Assembly (NCBI GenBank): GCA_027483705.1
Contig: JAIXTY010000193.1
Span: forward strand, 1-38,069
Origin: Rubrivivax sp.
GTDB taxonomy: Bacteria > Pseudomonadota > Gammaproteobacteria > Burkholderiales > Burkholderiaceae_C
Reading direction: 5' to 3'
DNA length: 38,069 bases
Positions within the stretch are counted from its first letter, which is position 1, and each line of letters starts with the position of its first letter. Of this stretch, positions 19,136 to 27,013 are shown in pieces. The translations under genes and the position numbers were made by a program. Below the pieces are notes generated by a model, which saw only the letters and a list, made by a program, of their open reading frames with translations, searched no databases and was not told where the DNA came from.

Positions 19136-21754
19136 ATGGCCGGCGCGATGGCGCTGCTGGGCGCCGCCGCGCCGGCCCTGGCGCAGCCGAAGCTGCACGT
19201 GCCCTCGCCCGACTGGCGCGACCAGGTCATCTACTTCGTGATGACCGACCGCTTCGCCAACGGCAACCCCGCCAACGACGACCAGGGTGCCGGCGAGTTC
19301 AAGCCCGGTGATCGCAGCCGCTACCAGGGCGGCGACTTCCAGGGCCTGATCGACCGGCTGGACTACATCCGCGGCCTGGGTGCCACGGCGCTGTGGATCA
19401 CGCCGCCGGTGGCCAACCAGTGGCTCGGCCCCGATGGCGCGTACAGCAGCTACCACGGCTACTGGGCGCAGCACTTCAGGCAGGTCGACCCGCACCTGGG
19501 CACGCTGGCCGACTACCAGCGCCTGAGCGACGCGCTGCACCGCCAGGGTCTGTACCTGGTGCAGGACATCGTGGTCAACCACACCGGCAACTACTTCGGC
19601 TACGGCGCGTGGCGCGCCGACGACCCCGAGCGCGCCTGGCGCGGCTTCGAGGCCTACACGCGCACGCCGCCGGTGGCGCGGCCCACGCAGCCGCCCTTCG
19701 ACCAGAACGACCCGCGCGACCCCGCGCAGCGCGCCGCCGGCATCTACCACTGGACGCCGATGGTCGCCGACTACAAGGACCCGGTGCAGGAGGCCACCTT
19801 CCAGATGGGCGGCCTCGACGACCTGGCCACCGGCAACCCCGTGGTGCGCCGCGCGCTGCGCGACAGCTACGGCTTCTGGGTGCGCGAGGTCGGCGTGGAC
19901 GCGTTCCGCGTCGACACCGCGTTCTACGTGCCGCCCGAGTTCTTCCGCGATTTCCTGCGCTCGCAAGACCTCGCCGCACCGGGCATCGAACGCGTGGCCA
20001 GGGCCACCGGCCGCGACGGCTTCTTCACCTTCGGCGAGGGCTTCGGCATCGACAGGCCCTACCGCGACGAGATGGCGCGCAAGGTCGAGCGCTGGGCCAC
20101 CGACGCCCAGGGCCCGCTGATGCCGGGCATGCTGAACTTCCCGCTGTACGGCGCGCTGAACGACGCCTTCGCGCGCGGCCGGCCGCCGGCGGAGCTGGCC
20201 CACCGCATCCGCCAGACGATGGCGCTGCATGCGCGCCCGCACCTGATGCCCACCTTCGTGGACAACCACGACGTCGACCGCTTCCTGCAGGGCGGCAGCG
20301 TGCCGGGGCTGCGGCAGGCGCTGCTGGCGATGTTCACGCTGCCCGGCATCCCCGTCGTCTACTACGGCACCGAGCAGGGCTTCAACGAGCCGCGCGCCAG
20401 CATGTTCGCGGCCGGCTGGGGCTCGGGCGGGCGCGACCGCTACGACACCACGGCCCCGCTGTACCGCGACATCGCGGCGATGGCCGCGTTGCGCCGCGGC
20501 GACCGCGTCTTCACGCGCGGCACGCCGCGTGTGCTGCACGCGGCCGGCGCCACGCCGGGCGCCATCGCCTGGGCCATGGAGTACCGGGCCACGCCGCAGG
20601 CGCCGAGGCAGCGCGCGCTGGTGGTGATGAACACCGCCGAGCAACCGGCACTGCTGCCGGCCGTGGCCACCGGCTGGCCCGCGGGCACGGTGCTGGAGGG
20701 CGTGTACGGGCTCGACGGCACGCCGGGCCGCGTGGTGGTGGGCGCGGGCGGGCGGCTGACGCTCGCGCTGGCGCCGCGCAGCGGGCAGGTGTGGCGCGTC
20801 GCGGCGGTGGGCCAGGTTGCCGGCCAGGCCACCGCCGCAGCGCCGGCACCCACGATCGAGGCCCTGCCGTCGGCGCGCGTGCGCGGCGACTTCGAGGTCC
20901 GCGGCCGCGTGCCGCCGCGGCCCGGCGCGGCGTGGCGGCTGGTGGTCGACGGCCAGCTGGCGCAGGCCCAGCCGGTCGTGCCCGACGCGCAGGGCCGCTT
21001 CAGCGCCCGCGTCGACACCTCGACGATGGTCGACCCCGGCGTCGAGCACGAGCTCAGCGTGTGGGCCGACGGCGAGGCCGCGGCGCCGGTGCGCCGCTTC
21101 CGCGTCGACCGCGCCTGGGCACTGGCAGCACGCGCCGACGACCCCGCCGGCGATGACACCGGCGCACTCGGCCCGCAGGCCGGCCGCTACGCCTACCCCA
21201 CCGACAGCAGCTGGGGCGCCAACCGCCAGATGGACCTGCGCCACGTCGCCGCCTTCACCGCCGGCGGCGCGCTGCGCCTGGAGCTGGGCCTGCACCGCCT
21301 GACGACCTACTGGAGCCCGCCCAACGGCTTCGACCATGTGCACCTGACGGTGTTCATCGAGCTGCCCGGCGAAGGCCCCGGCGCCACGGCGATGCCGATG
21401 CAGGACGGCACGCTGCCCGCGGGCATGACCTGGCACCGCCGGCTGCGCGTGGGCGGCTGGAGCAACGCCCTGTTCTCGCACGAGGGCGCCAGCGCCAGCG
21501 GCGAGGGCACGCCGGTGGCGCCCGGCGCTTCGCTGCAGGTCGACGCCGCGCGCCACACCATCACGCTCACGCTGCCGGCGGCCGCGCTCGGCCGCAGGGC
21601 CACGCTGGCCGGGGTGCGCGTCTGGGTCACGACCTGGGACTACGACGCCGGCTACCGCGCGCTGGGCCTCGAGCCCGCGGCCTACGCGATGAGCGGCGCA
21701 CCGCCGGGCTCGCCCAAGGTGATGGACGCCTCGGCGGTGCTGGTTTTGCCGTAG
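19136..21754 (+). CDS. GH13 alpha-amylase family enzyme with C-terminal accessory domain, exported
   Basis: An 872-residue alpha-glucan hydrolase or transglycosylase of family GH13. The catalytic triad is visible: nucleophile Asp260 in VDAFRVDTAF, acid/base Glu301 in FTFGEGFG, and Asp379 in FVDNHDVDRF. DIVVNHTG is the first conserved region. The barrel starts at DWRDQVIYFVMTDRF. After a short beta domain (to about residue 555) and a linker, the last 220 residues resemble the glucodextranase-type C-terminal domain (DDPAGDDTG, then RYAYPTDSSWG), probably a carbohydrate-binding or surface module. Start choice is uncertain: 19136 fits codon use and opens into a hydrophobic leader ending ALAQP, but its n-region has no positive charge; ATGs at 18983, 19007 and 19025 are alternatives. 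Divergent from the TonB receptor. Confidence 0.93.
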   Translation: MAGAMALLGAAAPALAQPKLHVPSPDWRDQVIYFVMTDRFANGNPANDDQGAGEFKPGDRSRYQGGDFQGLIDRLDYIRGLGATALWITPPVANQWLGPDGAYSSYHGYWAQHFRQVDPHLGTLADYQRLSDALHRQGLYLVQDIVVNHTGNYFGYGAWRADDPERAWRGFEAYTRTPPVARPTQPPFDQNDPRDPAQRAAGIYHWTPMVADYKDPVQEATFQMGGLDDLATGNPVVRRALRDSYGFWVREVGVDAFRVDTAFYVPPEFFRDFLRSQDLAAPGIERVARATGRDGFFTFGEGFGIDRPYRDEMARKVERWATDAQGPLMPGMLNFPLYGALNDAFARGRPPAELAHRIRQTMALHARPHLMPTFVDNHDVDRFLQGGSVPGLRQALLAMFTLPGIPVVYYGTEQGFNEPRASMFAAGWGSGGRDRYDTTAPLYRDIAAMAALRRGDRVFTRGTPRVLHAAGATPGAIAWAMEYRATPQAPRQRALVVMNTAEQPALLPAVATGWPAGTVLEGVYGLDGTPGRVVVGAGGRLTLALAPRSGQVWRVAAVGQVAGQATAAAPAPTIEALPSARVRGDFEVRGRVPPRPGAAWRLVVDGQLAQAQPVVPDAQGRFSARVDTSTMVDPGVEHELSVWADGEAAAPVRRFRVDRAWALAARADDPAGDDTGALGPQAGRYAYPTDSSWGANRQMDLRHVAAFTAGGALRLELGLHRLTTYWSPPNGFDHVHLTVFIELPGEGPGATAMPMQDGTLPAGMTWHRRLRVGGWSNALFSHEGASASGEGTPVAPGASLQVDAARHTITLTLPAAALGRRATLAGVRVWVTTWDYDAGYRALGLEPAAYAMSGAPPGSPKVMDASAVLVLP

Positions 21755-21827
21755 CCGCGGGCGGCGGCGTCGGCGTCGTCGCGCGAGAGGGTTCCACGGC
21801 GGGGCCGGCTGGCCACAATCCGGCGCC

Positions 21828-24800
21828 ATGACCGAGCCCGCCGTCACGCTGTCGCTGCAGGGCGCCGCCACCGCGCAGCAGGCCGGGCGCACGCTGCCGC
21901 TGGCCGCGCCCGACGCGCTGCTGCTGGCCTGGCTGGCGCTGCAGGGCCCGACGCCGCGCGAACGCCTGGCCGCGCTGCTGTGGCCCGGCAGCGATGCCGA
22001 CGCCTCGCGCAACGCGCTGCGCCAGCGGCTCTTCAGGCTGCGCCGGCAAGTCGGCGCCGAGCTCGTCGAGGGCAGCACGGTGCTGGCGCTGGCCGCGGGC
22101 GTCGCGCACGACCTCTCGCCGGCGGCGCCGCTGCTGGGCCAGCTGGGCGCGCCCGAGCAGCCCGAGCTCGACGCCTGGCTGGCGCGCCACCGCGCCGGCC
22201 GCGCCGCCGCCGAGCGCCAGGCGCTGGCCGCGCGCATCCAGGCGCTGGAGGACGCCGGCGATGCCGGCGCGGCGCTGCCGCTGGCACTGGAGCTGCTGGC
22301 TGCCGACCCGCTGTCGGAAGACGCGCACCGCCGCGTGATGCGGCTGCACTACCTGCGCGGCGACCGCGCCGCGGCCATGCTGGCCTTCGACCGCTGCGAG
22401 CACACGCTCAAGCACGAGGTCGGCGCGGCACCCTCGGCCGAGACGCTGGCGCTGCTGGCCACCATCGAGCGCGCGGCGCCGCTGTCGGGCGCGGCGGCGC
22501 AGCGCCAGCCGGTGCCGGCGGCGCTGCTGCGGCCGCCCCGCCTGGTGGGCCGCGACACCGAGCGCACGCAGCTGCTGCAGGGCCTGGCGGCCGGGCCGGT
22601 GGCGGTGCTGGTGGGCGAGGCCGGCATGGGCAAGTCGCGGCTGTTGCAATCACTGGCGGCCGACGACCCGCGGCGCCTGCACGTCAGCGGCCGCCCCGGC
22701 GATGCGCTCGTGCCCTACGCGACGCTGGCCCGCGTGCTGCGCGCCGTGATCGAGCGCGACCCGGGCGCCGTCGCCGAGCCCGCCGTCGCCGCGCTGGCCC
22801 CGCTGCTGCCCGAGCTGGCCACCCGTGCGCCGGCGCTCGCCCCGGGCCGCGCGGGGCCGTCGCAGACACCGCTGCTGCGCCCGGTGCAGGCGTTGCTGCA
22901 GCACGCCGCGGCGGCGCTGGACGCGCTGCTGCTCGACGATCTGCACTTCGCCGACACCGCCACGCTGGAGCTGCTGCAGGCGCTGCTGGCCGCGCCGCGC
23001 ACTGACGACCCCGGCGCCGCCGGCCCGGCGACGCGCTGTGTGCTCGGCCTGCGCCCGCCGGCCGCGGGCACGCCGCCGGCGCTGCTGCTCGACGCACTGG
23101 CCGCCGCCGGGCCGCTGGTGCGCGTGGTGCTGCAGCCGCTGTCGCCGGCGGCCCTGGCCGAGCTGGTCGACGCGCTGGCCCTGCCCGGCGTGGCCGGCGC
23201 CGACATCGCCGGCCGGCTGCACGCGCGCACCGGTGGCAACCCGCTGTTCGCGCTGGAGACGCTGAAGCTGCTGTGGGCCGAGGGCGGCGCCTCACCCGAG
23301 GCCCTGGCCGCCGGCGACGCGCTGCCGCGGCCGCAGACGCTGGCGCAGCTGATCGGCCAGCAGCTGGCGCGGCTGTCGCCACCGGCGCTGCAGCTGGCGC
23401 GCGTGGCCGCGGTGGCCGGCGTCGACTTCTCGCTCGAGCTCGCCGAGGTGCTGCTCGGCCGCCCTGCGCTCGACCTGGCCGACCCCTGGGCCGAGCTCGA
23501 GGCGCAGCAGGTCATGCGTGGCACCGCGTTTTCGCACGACCTCGTGCACGACGCGGTGCTGCAGGGCCTGCCGGAGGTCATCGCACGGCACCTGCACGGC
23601 CGCGCGGCCGCGTGGCTCGAGTCGCAAGGCGCCGCCGACCCCGCCCCCGACCCCGCGCGCATCGCCGCCCACTGGGAGGCCGCCGGCCAGCACGCGCGGG
23701 CGCTGCCGGCGCTGCGCGCCGCGGCCGAACGCGCGCGGCGGGCGCTGCGCGAGGGCGAGCGCATCGAGCTGCTGCTGCACGCCGCCGACATCGCCGAGGC
23801 CGACGGCCGCACGGCCGAGGCCTTCGACCTCGTGCACGCCGCGCTCGACGGCCACATGAACACGCTGCGCCAGCACCACGGCCTGCCGCTGCTGGAGCGC
23901 CACGCGCGGCTGGCGCGAACGCCGTGGCAGCACGCGCGCGTGGCCGCCAACCGCGCCTGGTACGCCGCGGTGCTGGGCGACTGGGCGCAGGCACTGGCCG
24001 CCGGGCGCGAGGCGCTGGCGCTGGCGCTGCCGGTGGGCGACGCCGAACTCACGGCTTCGGTGCAGCAGCGCCTAGGCGCGGCCATGGGCATGGCCGGTCA
24101 CTTCGACGAGGCGCTGCGGCACCTGCAGGCGGCCGCGCCCTGGATGCGCGAGCACGCCGCGCCGCCCGACGCGGTGGAGTTCGAGGGCAACCTCGCCGCC
24201 GTGCTCGACAACCTCGGCCGCCACGCCGAGGCGCGCGAGCACCACGCGCGCGCCATCGCCGCATCGGCACTGCACTCCGAGCCGCCCAACCGCGCCACGC
24301 TGCTGGCCAACGACGCGCTCAGCCGCCTCGACGCCGGCGACGCCGCCGGCGCGCTGGAGCAGGCGCAGCTGGCACAGCGCATCGTGCAGAACTTCGAGTC
24401 GACGGCCGGCAGCGACGGCTTCATCGCCGTGCTGCTGGCCCAGGCCGAACGCGCGCTGGGCCGCCCGGCGGCCGCGCTGGCCTGGTGCGACCGTGCCGAG
24501 GCCATCCTGGCCGACACCCTGCCTTCGCGGGTGCCGGTGGCGCGCATGCACCGCGCCCATGTCTGGCTCGACCTGGCCCAGCACGCGCGCGCGCAGCAGG
24601 TGCTGGCCGGCGACGGCCTGGCCCTGGCGCGCCGCATGCCGCCGCGTTACGGCGTGCGCTGGCGCGTGCTGCTGGCGCGGCTGGCGCGCCGGCTGGGGCA
24701 GCACGCCGAGGCCGACGAGATGCTGGCCGAGGCCGCGGCGGCGGTGCCGGCCCAGGGCTGGCCCGAGCTGGGGCTGCTGGTGCGCACCGAACAGGCGCTG

Positions 24801-25193
24801 GGTCGCCCAGCCGACGAAGCCGCCGCCACGCTGGCCGGCATCGCCCAGGACGCCGCCGCCGGCGGCCTGGGCGGTGCCGAGCTGGGCGCCCTGCTGCACC
24901 GGGCCTGGCTGGCGCCCGACGCTGACCAGGCTGTCCTGGCCGCGGAGCGTGCGCTCACCTTGATGGCGCGGGCCGAGGCCCTGCACACCGACCGCGCCTG
25001 GCGCTGGCTGGCCCCGGCCCGGGCACTGGCGCGGGCCGGCCGCGCCGCCGAGGCCGAGGTGCTGGCGGAGACCGGCCGCGAGTGGCTGCGCCGCACCGTG
25101 GCCACGCAGGTGCCGCCGGCCTTTGCCGACAGCTTCCTGCACCAGCACCCGGTGCACCGCTGGCTGCAGGCCGAACGCCCCGGCCGCGCGTGA
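21828..25193 (+). CDS. SARP/BTAD-type regulator with AAA ATPase and TPR-like repeats
   Basis: An 1121-residue cytoplasmic regulator. Residues 1-95 look like the winged-helix DNA-binding unit of SARP proteins (RERLAALLWPGSDADASRNALRQ is cut here to its key part: LWPGSDADASRNALRQ). Residues 105-225 form the bacterial transcriptional activation domain, with ELLAADPLSEDAHRRVM. The ATPase domain follows, with Walker A GEAGMGKS at about 263-270 and Walker B LLLDDLHFAD at about 365-375. From about residue 560 to the end there are alanine-rich helical pairs of TPR type. The layout resembles LuxR/MalT-type STAND regulators but with the DNA-binding part at the front. It lies 73 nt downstream of the amylase on the same strand, so it may regulate the amylase/receptor locus; this is inference. 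The inducer is unknown. Confidence 0.88.
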   Translation: MTEPAVTLSLQGAATAQQAGRTLPLAAPDALLLAWLALQGPTPRERLAALLWPGSDADASRNALRQRLFRLRRQVGAELVEGSTVLALAAGVAHDLSPAAPLLGQLGAPEQPELDAWLARHRAGRAAAERQALAARIQALEDAGDAGAALPLALELLAADPLSEDAHRRVMRLHYLRGDRAAAMLAFDRCEHTLKHEVGAAPSAETLALLATIERAAPLSGAAAQRQPVPAALLRPPRLVGRDTERTQLLQGLAAGPVAVLVGEAGMGKSRLLQSLAADDPRRLHVSGRPGDALVPYATLARVLRAVIERDPGAVAEPAVAALAPLLPELATRAPALAPGRAGPSQTPLLRPVQALLQHAAAALDALLLDDLHFADTATLELLQALLAAPRTDDPGAAGPATRCVLGLRPPAAGTPPALLLDALAAAGPLVRVVLQPLSPAALAELVDALALPGVAGADIAGRLHARTGGNPLFALETLKLLWAEGGASPEALAAGDALPRPQTLAQLIGQQLARLSPPALQLARVAAVAGVDFSLELAEVLLGRPALDLADPWAELEAQQVMRGTAFSHDLVHDAVLQGLPEVIARHLHGRAAAWLESQGAADPAPDPARIAAHWEAAGQHARALPALRAAAERARRALREGERIELLLHAADIAEADGRTAEAFDLVHAALDGHMNTLRQHHGLPLLERHARLARTPWQHARVAANRAWYAAVLGDWAQALAAGREALALALPVGDAELTASVQQRLGAAMGMAGHFDEALRHLQAAAPWMREHAAPPDAVEFEGNLAAVLDNLGRHAEAREHHARAIAASALHSEPPNRATLLANDALSRLDAGDAAGALEQAQLAQRIVQNFESTAGSDGFIAVLLAQAERALGRPAAALAWCDRAEAILADTLPSRVPVARMHRAHVWLDLAQHARAQQVLAGDGLALARRMPPRYGVRWRVLLARLARRLGQHAEADEMLAEAAAAVPAQGWPELGLLVRTEQALGRPADEAAATLAGIAQDAAAGGLGGAELGALLHRAWLAPDADQAVLAAERALTLMARAEALHTDRAWRWLAPARALARAGRAAEAEVLAETGREWLRRTVATQVPPAFADSFLHQHPVHRWLQAERPGRA

Positions 25194-25194
25194 C

Positions 25195-25221
25195 GCGGCG
25201 CGGGGCCCACGCCCGCGCCGC
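25195..25221 (+). terminator. Strong hairpin directly after the SARP/BTAD gene
   Basis: GCGGCGCGGG and CCCGCGCCGC form a 10-bp perfect stem around a 7-nt loop, one base after the stop codon. There is no T-tract, so this is either a weak intrinsic terminator or an mRNA 3'-end stabiliser. Confidence 0.45.
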
Positions 25222-25223
25222 CA

Positions 25224-25261
25224 TAACGCCGCTGTAACGCGCGTCTTCCTACAACCTCGTC
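25224..25261 (+). promoter_or_regulatory. Possible ECF-type promoter upstream of the small-gene/sigma unit
   Basis: Two TAACG boxes lie 11 nt apart (25224-25228 and 25235-25239), and a CGTC box follows at 25258-25261, 18 nt after the second. A TGTAAC/CGTC arrangement resembles ECF sigma promoters, and an ECF sigma gene lies 1.1 kb downstream in the same direction, so autoregulation is possible. The spacing is not an exact match to a known class. Confidence 0.3.
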
Positions 25262-25316
25262 CATGGCAGGCCGCAAGGGCAGCCCGCCGCACCGAGAGAA
25301 GCCAGGGAGAACCACC

Positions 25317-25616
25317 ATGATCGTCCGCGCCACCGCCCACCCCGCCTACCTCACGCACGCGCCGCTGCTGCTGCGGCCGCGCCCGGGGCTGGCGCCGCTG
25401 ACGCCGGCCATGCCGGAGCCGGCGCCCCAGCCGCCCGCGGCCGCCGGGCTGCGCAGCTTCGACGAGAACCGCTGGGCCGACCTGGACGACGACGACGCCG
25501 AGGCCCTGGGCCGCGAGGCCGATGCCGCCGATGCGGCGCTGCTGCGCTGCGTGGGCTGCGCGGCCTTCGCGACGCTGGTGCTGGCGCTGGTCAGCAGCAT
25601 CCAGTCGATCGCCTGA
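25317..25616 (+). CDS. Small hypothetical membrane protein (99 aa)
   Basis: I do not recognise this 99-residue protein. ATG 25317 is well supported by AGGGAGA about 6 nt upstream. The first half is rich in Ala and Pro. Residues 49-71 contain an acidic stretch (DLDDDDAEALGREADAAD). The last 22 residues (CVGCAAFATLVLALVSSIQ and following) are a single hydrophobic helix at the extreme C-terminus, so the protein looks tail-anchored in the inner membrane with its acidic part in the cytoplasm. Third codon positions are G/C as in real genes. It is followed 42 nt later by another unknown gene and then by an ECF sigma factor, all on the same strand; it may take part in controlling that sigma factor, but nothing in the sequence shows this directly. 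Confidence 0.7.
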   Translation: MIVRATAHPAYLTHAPLLLRPRPGLAPLTPAMPEPAPQPPAAAGLRSFDENRWADLDDDDAEALGREADAADAALLRCVGCAAFATLVLALVSSIQSIA

Positions 25617-25658
25617 CACCACCGGGAACCCGGCAGCCCCGGGCGTCCACCCACCGCC

Positions 25659-26261
25659 GTGAATACTGCCGAACCCACCCGCTTGGCCCCACAACCGCCA
25701 TCTGGCCCACCCTCCGGCGCACCCCCCGGCACCGGGCTGGCGGCCGGGCCGTTGGCCAACTTCGCCGACGTCGCACGGGCGGCGCCGCGCGTGTGGGCGT
25801 GGATCGACGCCGCCACGGGCGCGCTGCGCGTCTCGGGCCGGCCGCCGGCCTCGGGCACGACCACCGACACCGCCGCCGTGCTGGCGCACCAGCTGGTGCT
25901 GGCCCACGACATGGCCTGCCTGCCCGGCGTGGCCGAAAGCCTGCGGCGCGTGCAGCGGCCCGACGGCAGCCTGCCCGCCGCGGCCGTGCTGCGCGCGCTC
26001 GACGACGCCGAGGCCGTGGCCGCGCTGCTGCGCGGCGTCGACGACGGCCTGCGGCTGCACCACTCGGCCCAGGCGCGCGGCCCGGGCTTCGTGCAGGTCT
26101 GCCACGAGCTCGGCATCGACCCCGACACGCTGCCGCCGGCCCGCTGCGAGGACATCGACCAGCGCTTCCAGGCCGCCTGGGCGGCCCGCCCGCCCGGGCC
26201 GCCGCACGAGAGCGTGGCCCGCGAGACGCTGCGCGCGCTGCTGCTGCAACCGTTGCACTGA
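25659..26261 (+). CDS. Hypothetical protein (200 aa) upstream of an ECF sigma factor
   Basis: I do not recognise the family. The 200-residue protein starts with a GTG preceded by no strong ribosome site. After a Pro/Gly-rich first 30 residues it seems soluble and mostly helical, with LAHQLVLAHDMACLPGVAE and a run DDAEAVAALLRGVDDG. Neither a signal peptide nor a membrane segment is visible. Two Cys residues (in ACLPG and QVCHELG, the latter next to a His) and a third near the end (ARCEDID) could bind a metal or form a redox pair, as in some sigma-linked sensors; this is speculation. It sits between the 99-aa membrane protein (42 nt) and the ECF sigma gene (128 nt leader with two hairpins). Codon use supports it as real. 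Confidence 0.65.
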   Translation: MNTAEPTRLAPQPPSGPPSGAPPGTGLAAGPLANFADVARAAPRVWAWIDAATGALRVSGRPPASGTTTDTAAVLAHQLVLAHDMACLPGVAESLRRVQRPDGSLPAAAVLRALDDAEAVAALLRGVDDGLRLHHSAQARGPGFVQVCHELGIDPDTLPPARCEDIDQRFQAAWAARPPGPPHESVARETLRALLLQPLH

Positions 26262-26280
26262 ACCGCCGCTGAAGGCCCAT

Positions 26281-26304
26281 CGCCCCCCCGGTTCGCGGGG
26301 GGCG
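26281..26304 (+). terminator. GC hairpin 1 in the sigma-factor leader
   Basis: CGCCCCCC and GGGGGGCG form an 8-bp stem with an 8-nt loop, 19 nt after the stop of the 200-aa gene. No T-tract follows. It may attenuate read-through into the sigma gene. Confidence 0.4.
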
Positions 26305-26346
26305 GCCGCTGTCGTGCGCCCGCTTCGGCTGGCGTCTTCCCCATCA

Positions 26347-26370
26347 GAGCCCGCGCCGTCTGGCGGGCTC
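26347..26370 (+). promoter_or_regulatory. GC hairpin 2 in the sigma-factor leader
   Basis: GAGCCCGC and GCGGGCTC form a perfect 8-bp stem with an 8-nt loop, ending 19 nt before the sigma ATG and 9 nt before its GGAGGA ribosome site. Its closeness to the ribosome site suggests a role in translation or mRNA processing. Confidence 0.4.
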
Positions 26371-26389
26371 CCCGATGCCGGAGGACCCC

Positions 26390-26983
26390 ATGCACGCCAC
26401 CGCGACCGCCATCACCACCGAAGCCGCGCTCCGGCCCCCGAGGCCGTGCACCCGGGCCCCGGTGGAGCAGGTGTTCCGCGACCTCGTGGCCCAGCACCGC
26501 GAGCGCCTGTACCGCTTCGTGCTGCGCCACATCGGGCACGCCAGCGACGCCGAAGACCTGGCGCAGCAGGCCTTCGTCGAGGCCGCGCGCACCTACGCGG
26601 CGTTCCGCGGCGAGTCGCAGCTGTCGACCTGGCTGTACGGCATCGCGATGAACCTGGTGCGCCACCACCTGACGCGCTCGCCGGCCTCGCGCCAGCGCCA
26701 CCTGGACGGCGACGAGGCGCTGGCCGATCTGGTGGCCGAGGACGCAGCGCCCGAGGTGCGCTGCGACCACGCCGAGCTGGTGCGCCACCTCGAGGCCGAC
26801 CTGCAGGAGCTGATGCCCGAGATGCGCGAGGTGCTGCTGCTGGTGGCGCTGGACGACCTGAGCTACGAGGAAGCGGCGGCGATGCTGTCGGTGCCGGTGG
26901 GCACGGTGCGCAGCCGCGTCTCGCGCGCCCGCACGCAGCTGCGCCGGCGCATGCAGGCGCGGGGCGCCGTGCTGCCGTTCTGA
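26390..26983 (+). CDS. ECF (group 4) sigma-70 factor
   Basis: A 197-residue RNA polymerase sigma factor with only regions 2 and 4. Region 2 spans about residues 30-95: RLYRFVLRHIGHASDAEDLAQQAF contains the acidic, canonical region 2.2 (shown here by HASDAEDLAQQAF), followed by RGESQLSTWLYGIAMN. Region 4 covers about 135-190, with LSYEEAAAMLSVPVGTVRSR as the helix-turn-helix. ATG 26390 has GGAGGA 5 nt upstream; an in-frame ATG at 26375 has no such site. The last codons run to within 30 nt of the convergent kinase gene. No anti-sigma gene with a zinc or membrane domain is adjacent, so control may come from the two unknown genes just upstream. The acidic region 2.2 sets it apart from the second sigma factor at 29943-30566. 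Confidence 0.93.
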   Translation: MHATATAITTEAALRPPRPCTRAPVEQVFRDLVAQHRERLYRFVLRHIGHASDAEDLAQQAFVEAARTYAAFRGESQLSTWLYGIAMNLVRHHLTRSPASRQRHLDGDEALADLVAEDAAPEVRCDHAELVRHLEADLQELMPEMREVLLLVALDDLSYEEAAAMLSVPVGTVRSRVSRARTQLRRRMQARGAVLPF

Positions 26984-27013
26984 TGCTCTGACGTTGCGAA
27001 GCCGCGCAGACGC

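Noticed and set aside
19049-22237. 1062-codon open frame antisense to the amylase
   Set aside because: Composition is that of a GC shadow, it overlaps two well-supported genes, and it shows no motif.
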